Source of the DNA: Phragmites australis
Lineage: Eukaryota; Streptophyta; Magnoliopsida; Poales; Poaceae
Assembly: GCF_958298935.1 (NCBI RefSeq)
Contig: NC_084939.1
Coordinates: forward strand, 3,177,501 to 3,241,500
Reading direction: 5' to 3'
DNA: 64,000 bases
Shown here piece after piece: positions 1 to 11,996 of the stretch. The notes beneath the pieces were generated by a model. It saw only the letters and a program-made list of their open reading frames with translations, ran no database searches and was not told the origin of the DNA. The first letter of the stretch is position 1; each line of letters opens with the position of its first letter. The position numbers and the translations under genes are program-made.

Positions 1-2615
1 TCACGAGAAGGTGGCAGAGTATAACAAAATAATGCTGGGTTAGTGTTTAGCTGACTAACACAGTTCAGTAGAATGTGGTGGCATATTTTTTGGATTTTCC
101 ACAGTGGGACATTTCGTAGATTTTCTACAAGTCTAAGGTCATCTTTCTCCTGGTCCTGGGTTTGCTTTTCTGAGTACGAAAAACTTTTGATCATGTTTTT
201 CCTTCTCCATGAATTACGTTTAGGGGTTTACTTCGCCTATAGAGGAGCTACTCGCGTGAGTTCATTATTCTCCATTTATGGTACATGTTTATTTATCAGT
301 AAGAGGTTTACCAGTTGGTGCTTCTTATGTACTGCTTGTACTATTAGTAAAATAAATAGAAGATACCTAGATAGAGACAGGCAATTAAAAATGAATTTTA
401 GAACAAGGAACCTATGTTAATGTCAGTTAACAGGGTCCCTACTAGTCACATTATCACGTTTAATGTCAAGAATTACTGCAGAGCGAAACTTTCACCAAAT
501 AGTTTATGTAGCCCATGCTTCTTCCCACAGTTCAAATTCATACCAACACGTATTGGACTTTTTGAGAAGAATGGTCTTACCCTTTGTTTGCCTCTTGCAT
601 GATTATGTTTGCATGCCTTCCTCTGCCTATTTTATTTGTTTTACTTTTTTGTGGGGTTTAATTTTCGATATGATGAAGTTCTAAACAATAGAACTGTGCA
701 CTGGTTATTGAGCCATTTGGCTCCATCAATCAGTATTATACAGTAGCTTCCATATTGTTAAGTATGGATGAACGCTTCTGGAACTTTGTTAGATAAGTGC
801 AATTCTTTTTTATCTATTCCATACACAAAAATTGTGGGTTTTGATTTGATTGTTTTGTCTGAAATATCTTGGAAAATAATTCAATCACTTATTTTGTTTG
901 CCTCTGCTCTCTAATAGTGAACATGCAATGGCATATTGATTGGCTTCTATATATGAGTAGATGACCTTGTAGGATACTAACCTTATAAGTACTAGACTGT
1001 CAAATTGAGAAAGCGCCGAGATTTGAATTTTCCTTTGGTCATTCCAACTTCTCCTTGTGTTAGTCTGATGATTGTTGGAAGTATTACTAGTTGCTAGATG
1101 GTTAATTATGTTACAGGGTGTTGGTTTGAGGAATGGGATTGTGATGGTCCATGCGATCCTAACTCCGGACCTAACCTTTTGAGAAATGGAATGGGTCGAT
1201 CCATCACTATCTCATTCCTCATTAGCACATGTCTAGTGTAAATATGAGGAATGATGTCATCCTGTCAAAATCAACAGATGATCCCATGATGGACTACCCC
1301 ATGTAGAATGAGATGATTCCTCGTTTGTCTCCCGGTCAGAGCCAGTATAACTGTATAAGTATGTTGAGATGATTAACATTAAGCAATTCAATAGCATTTG
1401 AGCTTCCTCTGGATTGCTTCACCAGCACTGTTTACATTCCTCTTTGGGTCGGTCAACATGGTTCTGTGTAGAAAGTGCAGTTCTGACCAGGCTCAGTTCT
1501 GCCAGTTGCTATTTGCCTAACCATTGGTTCAGCCTAATGCTTATGCCATAAAAATGGCTACTCCTGCATTTCATGGATTGCTCTTTCAAACTTTGTTGTC
1601 AGTGTTTATAAAACAATTCCCAATGCTTATATTAAAGTTGTTGTGGTCCGACTTAATTTGCGTCATAAGCTTGGTAGGAATCATCTATATGTTAAAAGGA
1701 TGAAAGCTGTTGTTCTACTGTGTATAACAATCAATCACTTCAGGTTTCGAAGATTAACTATTTCAGGAAGGAGGGAGGGAGGGAGAGTTAAATGCACTTT
1801 TCGAATAAATAATCTCCACATAGGCAGTGCTTTCGCTCTTATCCAAGAGGAATACAACATTATTACTTAATCAGGGTCATGCTCTCTTTGAAGTATCTCT
1901 TTCTTGTATACGATAGTACCTGCAAATTCTTGATTTTGGAGCGGTATGTGCCTGAAAAGCACACTGTAGCAATTATTCTTTAATTTCGACATTGCGATGG
2001 AAACCAATTTAAGGGTAAAATGATCCAAGCAAATAAGGGACCATGAACTCCTATGAACTCACTTGGAAAAAAACCTATAGTGCTTACTTCAATGTGAGAC
2101 CTGTTTAGATTGGAGGATTCATAAGGATTTCATGGGTTTCAATCTACTTTATGCAAAATTACTACATTCTGAATATGTGACCGCTTTCTGAATATGTGAC
2201 CGCATCACTCATCGTAGCGATCTTCAAGTACTGAAATCTGCAAAGTTACATGTTACATGTTCGTGTTGTTCTTTTTATGTATGTGTTCATGCTTGTCTTT
2301 TGTTTTCTTCCCTTGTCATGAACTCATGGCTGCTACTAACTATGATGTTGAGTTGCAAAGTAAATTATTTTGCCACCGGGGCTGAATCCCATTTTTTGTG
2401 TCGAACAATTATTATGGATGCATATTTATCTTTTTCCTTTTTTCTTACATTTCACAACTGATTTTACTCTGAGAATTTTATCAACCTTGAAGTTTATACG
2501 AAATTAGCTATATATCCATGGTTTCTAATGGAAGTTACAAGGATTATTTTTTTGGAGAAAATTTTTTATGCATAATTTCTTTTTGAAGCCGATTGTATGC
2601 ATGACTTGATTACAG
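1..2615. other. Upstream stretch of the XS-domain gene, no complete gene recognised
   Basis: AT-rich, with many stops in all frames and only short ORFs that resemble nothing I know. The first 38 bases can be read as an open exon end followed by a GTTAGT donor at 39-44. If real, that exon would need at least one more small exon before the one at 2616, because the phases do not join directly. The rest looks like intron or intergenic DNA with MITE-like segments (see 1117-1345). A further segment near 2100-2160 has the style of a Tourist-like terminus, but I could not pair it with a second end. Confidence 0.4.
1117..1345. mobile_element. MITE-like element (Tourist/hAT type)
   Basis: The left end reads GTTTGAGGAATGGGAT. 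The right end, on the complementary strand, reads AAACGAGGAATCATCTC. Together they form imperfect inverted termini about 230 bp apart with no coding capacity between them. Segments starting with (G)TTTGAGGAAT are common at the ends of grass MITEs. The target-site duplication is not clear, so the exact limits are approximate. Confidence 0.4.
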
Positions 2616-4186
2616 GGATTCTATAGATTTGCATGCACTTCTCAATCATGCATACCATGCAAAGAATCCGGAGCATCGCGCTGATCATCTAGGGTTGCAC
2701 AAAGCTTTATGTGTTCTTATGGGTTGGAATTACTCCGTAGACCCTGTTCACAAAAACGCATACCAATCATTATCTACTGCCGACGCTGAAGATAGTCAAG
2801 GAGATCTTATTTTATGGCCACCAACAGTCATCATTGAGAACACATACAAGTCAAAGAACGATGGACAAAAGGATGGCATGAGTAATAAAGAGATGGAAAG
2901 CAAGCTCAGAGGTACTCCTTCAATGTTTGCTCTGTCACTGTGATCTTGGTATTTCTGAATTTCTGATTGATTAATTTATTAATCATCAGAGATTTTGATG
3001 TTTGCCTCCTCTTTCTTTGTTTGGAGGGAAGGGGTAGGCTGCAAATCATTTGGTTGGACCAAAACTTTGTAATTTGGTTTCGTTAAATATGCCAGTCTTT
3101 CCAGAAGCATTTATAGAGATAGAAATGAAAGTAAAAGTTGAAAACTGTATTGGCTAACAGTTGGGTCCTCAGTATTTCTGTTTGACAGTTTTCTTGGACT
3201 TAGTTTGTTGCATCTTTCTTGAAATTTCCATCAAGAGCAGGTTTGCTAACTATGGTGCTACAACAAATTTCTATATGTTCAGCACATAGTTTCCTTGCTT
3301 CCCTCTTATGTTCACAAATGTTCTTTGAATTTGGAGGCTATCGATATCCTTCACTATTATTACTATTACTAATACTTTTTTTACTTTCTATTTCCACTTT
3401 GTTGGTTGCTCTTCTTGGGTTTCATCTTTAGCGTTTAGCCTACCCTAACTTGCTTGGGACTTAAAGTCTTTGTTGCTGCTGTTATTGCTGTTGTATTTTT
3501 GCACCTATTGCAGAATAGAGAACTTGATAAGCTAGCAAATCTTTTCTTCTCCCATTATATGATTAACAATGTGTTAACTGTTCAGTTATAAAAAGCTGAG
3601 CTGCAGTTTTGATAAGTGATGTTTTCCCACTGTATGCGCCTGGGATGTCTTCACATCCAATATGATCCTAAGCCATATAAAGAGCTAGGGAATGACCCTT
3701 TTGATAGACTATATTTAGATGGGCGTCAATTCATGTCAACCCCGAGCATTTGTGAATCTTACAATGAGTTTGCGTGCGCATAGACATGAATTGAAAACTG
3801 ATGTATACCCACCCATTGTTGTTTGTTTTCCAGAAATGGGCTTTGCCAGCGCCGATGTGCAGGTGCAGCCACTCGTTGGAAAGGATGGGCAGAGATCCAT
3901 GCAAGTGAAATTTCCATGCAGCCTGGATGGTCTCAACAAGGCGTTGCGGCTTGTTGAGTTATTTGAGCGCGAAGGCCATGGGCGAGCAGCTTGGGCTTGC
4001 ATCCGGAGCATCGCTCCCACTGCTGATGGGGGCAACAACCCCATGCTGGTGAAGGTGGATGGTAAGGGGCAACGGACATGGGTTCTGTACGGCTACTTGG
4101 CCACGGCATGGGACCTCGACATTCTAGACCCGGAGTCGAAGCAGAATGCTACTGTAAAGAGCAGAAAAGAGCTCGATTTAGACTAG
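2616..4186 (+). CDS. XS-domain protein (SGS3-like), last two exons, partial
   Basis: Two exons can be joined: 2616-2911, with acceptor ttacag before it and donor GTACTC after it, and 3834-4186, with acceptor ttttccag, ending in TAG. The phases agree across the 922-bp intron. The first exon resembles the region just before and at the start of an XS domain: HALLNHAYHAK, then a DHLGLHKAL helix, then LILWPPTVIIENT, which is the XS-domain opening (WPPxVIIxNT). The second exon continues the XS fold, with an aromatic- and glycine-rich middle and an end reading VLYGYLATAWDLD, the typical XS ending. XS domains occur in SGS3 and FDM proteins, which bind double-stranded RNA with 5' overhangs and act in RNA silencing, so a small-RNA role is inferred from the family. 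No XH or coiled-coil region follows before the stop. The upstream exons (the zinc finger in relatives) are not identified, so the gene is partial, or broken at its 5' side. A decayed copy of its tail lies at 30538-30874 and 34028-34170. Confidence 0.75.
3440..3498 (+). repeat. 3' tail of an Au-type SINE (or related retroposon) in the intron
   Basis: The stretch reads TAGCCTACCCTAACTTGCTT, then GGGACTTAAAG, then a run of TTGYTG triplets. This matches the conserved 3' end of grass Au-type SINEs, which finish in TTG repeats. The upstream 100-150 bp may be the body, but I could not place the pol III boxes with confidence. It lies inside the intron of the XS gene. Confidence 0.55.
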
Positions 4187-4604
4187 GACCTGACCCTGCG
4201 AGAGCTGTGTATGTTACAGTCAAGTTACGAATCCCTAGTGAGCGTAAATTGATTGTTTCATCTTACTAGGACACAGTTCAACTTCGAGAGCTCTCCGGTT
4301 TGATCAATTCGAGTTGCAAATAATGCGGAAAGTAATGTTGGGTTGTTAAGAGTCCAGTGCATGCGCTCACCCGGAGGGTGTGTTACAGCATTATATGCAG
4401 TACCGGTGAGTATTGGCTCTGATGCAGGGGTGCTCAAGTGATCGCTGCTGTAATTGTTGACTTGTACACAGTTTTTTTCCAGCATTTACATCAGGGGTGA
4501 TATGAGTATCCATTCTAACTGACAGTGGAACCACACGAGGAACTTGTTTGGACGTGTGACGGTGTGAGGATTGGTCTCTGTCCCGGTTGTTGTATGAAAT
4601 ATGA

Positions 4605-4920
4605 ACTACCTCCATCCATATTTGAATACTTATCAAATTTGACTAAACACGGTTACCAAGGTGATCACTAACTTTTCAAACATGACCAAAATACCCGTCA
4701 TGACTAACTCTTGTCTTCTTATCGTTTCTAGAGTATTCTTGAGTAAGCTGGATTAATCATTTTTTATTGAAGACAAACATGAAAGACGGAGGGTGTGGGT
4801 TGGAAGATATTTTAGAAGAAAAAAAAATGAAATTATGCTTTGGAAAACATGGAGTGCCAAATATTTGCAAACAAATAAAGTAGTCAAATTGACAAGTATT
4901 TGAAAATGGAGGGAGGTGGC
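4605..4920. mobile_element. Stowaway-like MITE, about 0.31 kb
   Basis: The left terminus (CTACCTCCATCC, then TTTGAATACTTATCAAATTT) and the right terminus (AAATTGACAAGTATTTGAAA, then ATGGAGGGAGGT) are inverted complements over roughly 37 bp. The CTCC-rich ends are Stowaway/mariner style. There is no coding capacity. The expected TA duplication is not clean, so the limits are good to a few bases. It lies just downstream of the XS gene. Confidence 0.65.
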
Positions 4921-6862
4921 TAATTTTTGCTAATGCCAAAAAGGTATAATTGACGGACCAAAACAGATATGGGCCCTACTCTGGGCCATAACATCTAGCC
5001 GAGGAACAAACACAACCAACCAAGCAGAGTTTTTTTTTTACATTTTTAACTTAAATAATTAAATGAATAGACTCCGGATAAAAAGATTTACAATAATAGA
5101 CATCTACCGCCCTCTGAGAGGGCTGCAATTGTTATAACTTTTAGAATTTAAACTAAAATTCTAAAAAAATCTATTTTTATAACTTCTCGCAATTGTTAGG
5201 ACATCAAATAAATTCTAAAAAAATCTGGAATAATTCACTAATATTTTTCTTATGTGATGGAATAGTTTTTTAAAATTATTCTACTGCCGCAACCTGAGCC
5301 CGTCGACGATGGGTGAATAACTGATCTTACAAATTTATAGAATGTATAAAGAATGCTTCAAATAGACGAATCATAGAAACACACATAGGGTTTTTATATA
5401 AGTTCAAACATCTATTAGGATAACAACTCTACGTCATATTTGTTCTGTATTACTTTGAGCTTGTTAAAAGAGGTGCGTAACTAATCTAGATAGATGTATT
5501 CTAGTCGGTGATTTACTTGCTCAGCTTGTAGCATCTTTTGGTTTGTAGAGAGAGTTATGCCACTTTTTCCCCCTTTTCATAGGGTCTTCAGACACTGTAT
5601 ATATAAGGAGGGGTATTGTTCTCTGGAGTCTTCCTTTTGGTTCCGGAAGATAAATTTTTCTTGTATATGGGATCCCTAGAAACATACAGATAGCTTTCTT
5701 TCATCCGGTAACCTCTTTACATTCTTGTCTAAGTTTGATAGATCACAACTTGGACTTATATGCGAGCTAAAGATTCAGTTATATTCGAATTATCATAGTA
5801 TTCGTTTTCAGTTTAAGCCTAGAGATTGTAATAGAGTGGCGAGTGCTTTAGCATCGCCTGGGCGTGTGTCCCGTGCGGGAAGCACACCAACACATGTGCA
5901 AAACCACCTTTCTTTTCAATACCATCACCACATCAGCGCCACTTAAAACAAAACCACCTTAGCATTAGCTTAAGGGGGTATTTTGCCTGTTTCAGTAGTT
6001 GATGGTGTTCAATGTCTGGTTTCGAGTTCGAGGAGGAAAATTAGACTTGACAATAGTTGAACAAATTTTGTATACTTCAGTCGACTAAAATTGCATCCAA
6101 CATCAGTTGATGGTTGCTATAGAGTCGTACGACGAGTGGTTAGGGTCCTAGGGCTTAGTGTGGCTTGCAGGCATAGAGGAGAGGTCATGGGCAGGGTGGA
6201 GGAGGAACATCGGTGGCGGGGTCAATAGCGGAGGAGCTTAAAAATAGAGTGGTTAGCGAAGTGGAGGACGATAGGGGTGGATTTGAGTGCTAGCGGGCGG
6301 GGGAGCAAGGTGAGGGAGCGACTGCTGAAGAAGACAATCGAGAGGTTGAAAATTAGTTTTGGACCATCTGATTTGTATCTCTCTTTTTTCAGTTAGTTGA
6401 AAATTAGTTTATCTATAGTTTTTTTTAATCTAAGATACAACAGAAAACGTACACGACTCACACACACTATATTTACGTATCCTAATCACACGCTAGATAC
6501 ATTGAAAGACCCTAAACCCTCAGTGTGTGTGAGCACACATATCTTATTAACATGCATACGTATGTACCCTGAGGTTACGCAAATAATCTATCTCAAAAAC
6601 AACTAAAAGATAAACCTCTAATGAGACCTCGGCAATGGTTCATCCGCCATCTCACGGCCCGGAAGTGGAGGGCTCGAAACGGAAGGAATCTTCGGCCGCA
6701 AGCCCAACCCCATCGTCCGTTGCATTTATTACCAATTTACCATCCTGTCCCTGCACCGCCACCAAAATCGAACCGCCCTCGGCGAGCACCGATCCACCCC
6801 TCTCCACTACGCGCGCGCGCTGCCGCGCTCTCTCGCTGCCCGAAGCGAAGCACCAAACCCCA
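4921..6862. other. Intergenic stretch between the XS and DUF1618 genes
   Basis: AT-rich and mostly non-coding. The only recognisable item is the RNase H-like remnant at 5725-5880. Around 5560-5700 there is a TATATATAAGG-like sequence followed by a pyrimidine-rich leader, which could be an old promoter or LTR remnant. From about 6620 the composition shifts to GC-rich as the 5' end of the DUF1618 gene begins. Confidence 0.4.
5725..5880 (+). mobile_element. Remnant of a plant RNase H-like (RVT_3/LINE-type) coding region
   Basis: The short open stretch contains ELKIQLYSNYHSI and then FKPRDCNRVASALAS. The PRDCNRVAxALA motif is the typical C-terminal end of the RNase H-like domain found in plant LINEs and related domesticated sequences. 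Only about 50 residues remain and no reverse transcriptase is visible nearby, so it is a fossil fragment. Confidence 0.45.
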
Positions 6863-9800
6863 ATGGCGGAGCCGTGGGTGATCCTTGGCCGCATCCCCCG
6901 CGTCGCCACCGACGACGCGGAGGCGGGGCACGACGCCAACGCCGACTTCTTCGTCCCGGTCGCGCTGCCGCCGCGGGTCACCGTCCTCACCGCGGCCCGG
7001 AGCGCTCACCCCGACCGCGAGCGCCCCGACACGTACCCCTACATCCTCGCCGCCGGCCCCGAGTGCCTCCTGGTGCACTTCTCCGCCAAGCCCTTCTGTG
7101 GCGCGCACTTCGGCGTCAACCCCCACGAGAGCTACCTCGTCCTGTCGCGCCGCTTCCGCATGGCCGCGGGCGAGATCACGGCCTCCGCCGAGCGCGTCTC
7201 CGACCGCCCCGTCTCCATGCCCGCTATCCGAAATATCCAGAGCATCGGCCTCGTCCCCTACGATCTCGGGCGCGGCTACATGATCGCCGACCTCCAGGTC
7301 GACAAGGGCAGCGATCGCGCCAAGCTCCTCCGCTTCCAATCCGGCCGCGACCAGTGGTTCGAGACGGACCTGCGGTGCCCCTTGGACGCGCAGGACCGGG
7401 AGTGGGTTCCCGCAGGGGTGGTCTCCCTCGACCACAAGTTCTGGTGGTTCGACCTCTCGTGGGGGATCCTCAGCTGCGACCCCTTCGTCGCGGACCCCGA
7501 GCTGCTCTTCCACGGCCTCCCGCAGGGCCGGGATCTCGACATGGCCGGGCCGGACATCCATGACCACCGCTGCATCACGGTGAGCCAGAACGAGCTGCGG
7601 TACGTGGAGGTCACCCCTGAGGTCGACGACGTCGGCGAAGCAGCGACGGTTTTCATGTGGACGTGGACCCCCGCTCTCGGCGGCAGGACTGGGAGGTGGG
7701 AAGTGGCGTACGAGATGAGCTTCGCGGAGATCTGGAACGACGACAGCTACCACCTCACTGGGCTGCCAGAGAAGGTCCCCGTGCTCGCGGTCGTGTGCCC
7801 GTCGAATCCCAATCTGGTCTACTTCTCGCTGGATCACCATCTCTTCGGCGTCAACATGCCCCTGCACACAGTCGTGGAGTTGGAGACGTATGAATTGGTG
7901 ACAACGGCATGCCCGACGACGGCCTCCTGCCGCTACGTCCTCGCTTGGGACCTGCCACCCTGCGTCGCCACAGGTAATGCATGCCTACATTTCTACAAAT
8001 GCTACTGTGCTAGTTAGTTTTCATCTTGTGCGGCTGCAATTAAGATATCATATAGCTGATTCCTGCTTGAGTAGCGCATAGACTTTGGCACGCACAGTAT
8101 ATATGCTCGATATATAGTTGTGCTTTGCAATCACATACTTCGAATGTCATTAGCATTGCGTGCAAATCATGTGTTGTTTGTGTTTCCAGTGCTACCTAGT
8201 ACTGCATGCCCTGTTTTAGGAGGTTGCCATTGGTTAGAATATAGAGTTTTATTCATTATATATATATATATTAGGTTACTACCTATATTTCTCATGTACT
8301 CAAAATATTATCTCTAAAGGCTACTATTAAATACAAATTATGGTTAGAATTTTACGTGTTGCAACTTTCACGCTTGTCACTATCCATCTAGATCTGTCTC
8401 TTATAGCCCTCCCGCCCACCTCTGCTCGCCACTCGCCGCTCCTGCGGCTCCGCCGTCCAGCCCCATCCGCCCGTCCGCCTCCCCCGCGTTGCCCTTGACC
8501 GGATCCACCGTTAGGGCGCTCGGTCACGCTTGCTCCCTTCCGTTGCCGGCTTCTCCTCCTCCGTTGGCTTGCCGCGGCCGATCCTCGCCGTTGTCTTTGC
8601 ATCGGGTCACGTTGCCCGCCTCCGTGCCACTTCATCCGCTCGTGCGGCCCACCCAACGCGCACGGGCTTCGACCACCCGTCCGCCGGATCAGGTCGGGAG
8701 CGGGCGGATCCCCTACCCTCGCCTGGGAAGGAAAGGAAGAACAAGCTTGTTGTGGTCGTGCCGCGCTGCAGTCTGCCGGTGCGTTCTGATGGTTGTCGTG
8801 GATGTTGTATCTCTTTGCTATCGGTGACGCGCTGCATATTGTTGCCATCGAACTGTTGCCGCGCATGCGTCTGTTTTGTGCTGTGCGTGCTGATCCGGCT
8901 AGTCACCGTCGAGTTGCTGTTGCGTGCTTCATGGGGACAGCCGGGGTTATCTACTCGGGCTCATATCTGGGCTCAAATAAAAAAAAAACTCGGGCTCATA
9001 TCTAGATCCACACGAGCTACTATAGGATACGTGGCCATAGAAGATTCGGTCCAGAAACAAAAGGATCCCACTAACCATGCAGCACTGTTGCTGAGGTCAT
9101 CCATCAGTGTGCTGACATAGTGTTACTGTTCATCCGGCCGTTGGATCTCTTCACGCTGCTGCCGGGTTTCTCTTGCCACGGCTCCGCAGCTACTGGGTCG
9201 GGTGACCACGAATCCACGATCCGAGGCCGCCTCCGTCCGGGGGACCTCGATCTGCCCAAAGCTACGGTGGATTGTTCTCCATGGATCCCTGCTTTGTGGT
9301 GCCATCGGCTCGTTGTTACCTTGCCTTCGCTGCTCTCTGTCGTATTAATGTTTAGGTTTAGTCTTATTTTCTGTGTATAGTTTTAGTAGATGTTTTTCAC
9401 TGTATCTATGTTTCGATCTTTTTAGCTCATCTATGCTATGCAAGTCAACATATTTTTTTTTAATTAGCTTTCCAATTGTTATTGATACAATTTAGTTATC
9501 TAGATTTTTTCATAGCTTTAGTGATAATTTTATTGGTTGTATCGCTACTTGTTATTACTGTATTTGTAATTCTTGATCTAAGACATTCTTCTATCGTTTT
9601 GACTTTTTCGTAGTTTTACTGGCAACTTACGTCTATTGTCTTGCTACTTGGCATTGTTTTGTTGCGATTCTCAAGAAGGGTATTTGCCTATTTTGATTTG
9701 TAATCTGGTAACTCTTTTTTTTTTGTGATATTACGTATTCTGATTTGTATGTATCTATCCAATTGCCATGCTTGTCGATATTTATTAGCAGGGCTACTTT

Positions 9801-10164
9801 TTAAGGAGGAAAAGGCTCATGAAGTGGATGAAGTGGCATTTGCCTACGCCAAATTCTGTTGCAAGCGAGAAGAAGCATTAGAGGGCAAGAAGGACATTGA
9901 AGTGTGCCACATTTGTTACTTTAGGAAAGGGAAGATTGCTAGAGTGTTGAAGGCAAAGGTAGCTCTTAATTCCTCGTTCTTATCCTATATACTTATCTTA
10001 TATGCTTAATTTACATTTCTCAACAGATGGAGGACCACTGCTTCAGGTTTCATACAACCCCAGGGTTTCCATGCAAAAAGCGAGGTTGTTTTATGAGGAC
10101 GGCGACACTTGGAGATGCCGGCTTGCACCACCACTACTGCCATGGGCACAAGTCGAGGGGGTAA
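6863..10164 (+). CDS. DUF1618-family protein, three-exon model
   Basis: Exon 1 (6863-7973) starts at ATG in a good plant context (CCCAATGGCG) and encodes about 370 residues. Around residues 192-205 it has KFWWFDLSWGILSCD, the hallmark of DUF1618, a grass-expanded family of unknown function. Exon 1 ends at ACAG with donor GTAATG. Two downstream exons fit by phase: 9792-9958 (after acceptor tagcag, donor GTAGCT) and 10027-10164 (after acceptor caacag, stop TAA). The full model is 471 residues. The added tail is basic and rich in Cys and His (CHICYF, CKKRGCF, HHHYCHGH), which suggests metal binding, but I do not recognise it as a named domain. The first intron is 1.8 kb and contains a GC-rich foreign-looking block. 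Exon 1 is secure. The joining of exons 2 and 3 rests on phase and splice sites only, and they could belong to a separate gene. Confidence 0.7.
8330..9330. other. GC-rich block inside the DUF1618 intron, possible insertion
   Basis: From about 8400 to 8900 the sequence is CpG-rich and pyrimidine-biased on the + strand, quite unlike normal intron DNA, and it is flanked by AT-rich sequence on both sides. Several overlapping ORFs run through it, but none resembles a known protein. A second GC-rich patch lies at 9130-9320. It could be a captured gene fragment or transposon, or the 5' exon of a separate gene. I found no clear inverted termini. Confidence 0.3.
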
Positions 10165-10815
10165 TTTCTCTCTCGTGCATTTTCTGCTTCTTTGTCACTT
10201 CACCGGCTGATTCATCAAGTGTTACTTTCCTTTAGTTTGGTGGCGCCGGTACCTAGAGGAGCACGGGCATGCGTGACCTGTTGCGAGGGTGTCAGCCTGT
10301 TGTGTTGATCCAAATCAGAATCTCTTCGGCCACATGAAGCATTTGTATTCCCAGCCTGGCGTGTCTTGCATGCGCCTGTGAACAAACTAAACTGTGTACA
10401 ATACTGTGGAGCTAGGATGTGACAGCGTTGAATGCCGGTCCTGATCTCACAACACATGAATAGCGCATGGATGATTTTCTCTAGACTCTACCTCTCAACT
10501 AGTTGGTACATGATCAGAAGGGTAGAGGGAGCACAAGCCTTCTTTTTTGCTAGTGTATTCATTTCGCCTTGCAAATATACAAGTGAGCGAGAGAGTGAGT
10601 ATGATTCAGTGTAAGCAAATCTGGATCTATCTGCAAGTAATACAAAAGTATGCGCGCATAAATATTGGATCAGTGCGACGATACCCTTATTTATGTTCAG
10701 TTAAATTACAAGAATGTACACGTATTCGTATTAATAGGGAGCTCCCAGCCGCACTATTCATATGATGAGGTTCAAGTCCCGCTGCGGAGAACATTTCTTC
10801 ACAGCTGAAAATTAC

Positions 10816-10904
10816 CTGAGGCACTCCATCATAATACTGAACATGATTGAAAGTATTGTTGACGATCCAATCCATCAATCTCTTCCTCTTATGTTCATCA
10901 TCAC
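10816..10904 (-). pseudogene. Orphan exon-like segment
   Basis: On the minus strand an 89-nt segment is bounded by a good acceptor (GTGTGCAG) and donor (CAG followed by GTAATT). It reads DDEHKRKRLMDWIVNNTFN, then HVQYYDGVPQ. The coding look is strong, but the family is not recognised and no neighbouring exon was found with confidence. A possible further piece lies near 11040-11090. It may be a relic of a gene broken by the retrotransposon block that begins about 1 kb away. Confidence 0.3.
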
Positions 10905-10964
10905 CTGCACACAACAATGGCAAAACTATGTAATCTGCACACAACAATGGAAAAACTATTGTTG
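10902..10964 (+). repeat. Short tandem duplication, unit about 28 bp
   Basis: The segment CTGCACACAACAATGG, followed by AAAACTAT, appears twice in a row with one or two differences. It directly abuts the orphan exon on its acceptor side. Confidence 0.6.
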
Positions 10965-11996
10965 ACACATCTTACAAATCCAAAAATTTTACCAGTGGAT
11001 TTAGTAAACTAGAATGGATCAAATGTAGACAAACTTCTACCTAGGTGTAGCAGCAGCATGTCAGCTTCCCTTCGGCATCTACAGGTAAGTAGCAATATGA
11101 AATCACGAAAGACCAAGAAGTCCAGACACCCCTCCAAGTAGAAATGATGCATCACATGATCTTTGAATATGAGAAAGATCAGCGGAATCAAGCCCTAAGA
11201 ACACAACAAAAATCTTGGCCAAAATATACCAAATCAGCTTGAGAGAGGAAGAACCAGCAACGAATACCACGTAAAAAAAATCGGAATTGCACACCAAAAT
11301 AAGCAACATATTTATTGGGTTGTCTGGGTCTCGAACTTAAACAAAATCAGATTCTGTTAAATTGGTATTAAAGCCTAACCACCTCAAACGTTGTTTTGTT
11401 AAATTGGTGTAAAACTTGGATTACAAAAACCAGTTTCCCCAAAACTCAAAAGCGGGTTTTATGAAAACTGCTTCACTTGTTTTGTCACACAACTAGTTTT
11501 TCCAAACAGCGCATTCACTAAATTATATCATAACCAGATAAGATTTTTTAATTCATGTTTGACTAAAACTAACCCAAAAAATATTTTAGAATAACTAATT
11601 GGCAAAAGTCATGATCCAAACAACCAGTAGAGCCTAGAGGATTAAGAAAAAGAATAAGAAGTTGAACTGTGAAAACTATATCAATCCAGCAAAATCAAAT
11701 TATACTGCTCAGGGCGAGGCGCGGAAGACCAACAAATGAACACAATTTGGCTTCAGGAAGTACCAGCTCACCCTTCTCAAACACAACTCTTAATGTGTGC
11801 AGAAACGAAAAGAGGTTGGGAAAGCAATGGGTCAAGGCTACTCAACAGAGGCGGCAAATGCAGGCCAGATGCTACCAGAAAATGGCTACAAGATGAGTGG
11901 CAGATCCACCTTGACCCCACCCAGATCAGGCATGCTAGAGGGCAAGATACAGAGATCACCCAATACAACATGCCTTAGGAAGGCTGTGGCCACAGC
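10965..11996. other. Non-coding stretch before the old gypsy element
   Basis: AT-rich sequence with only short ORFs in several frames. I see no gene. The region 11660-11996 is the left flank of the 5' LTR. Confidence 0.4.

Noticed and set aside
6737..7867. 376-codon open frame on the minus strand
   Set aside because: Antisense shadow of the GC-rich DUF1618 exon, with repetitive Val/Glu/Asp composition and no domain.
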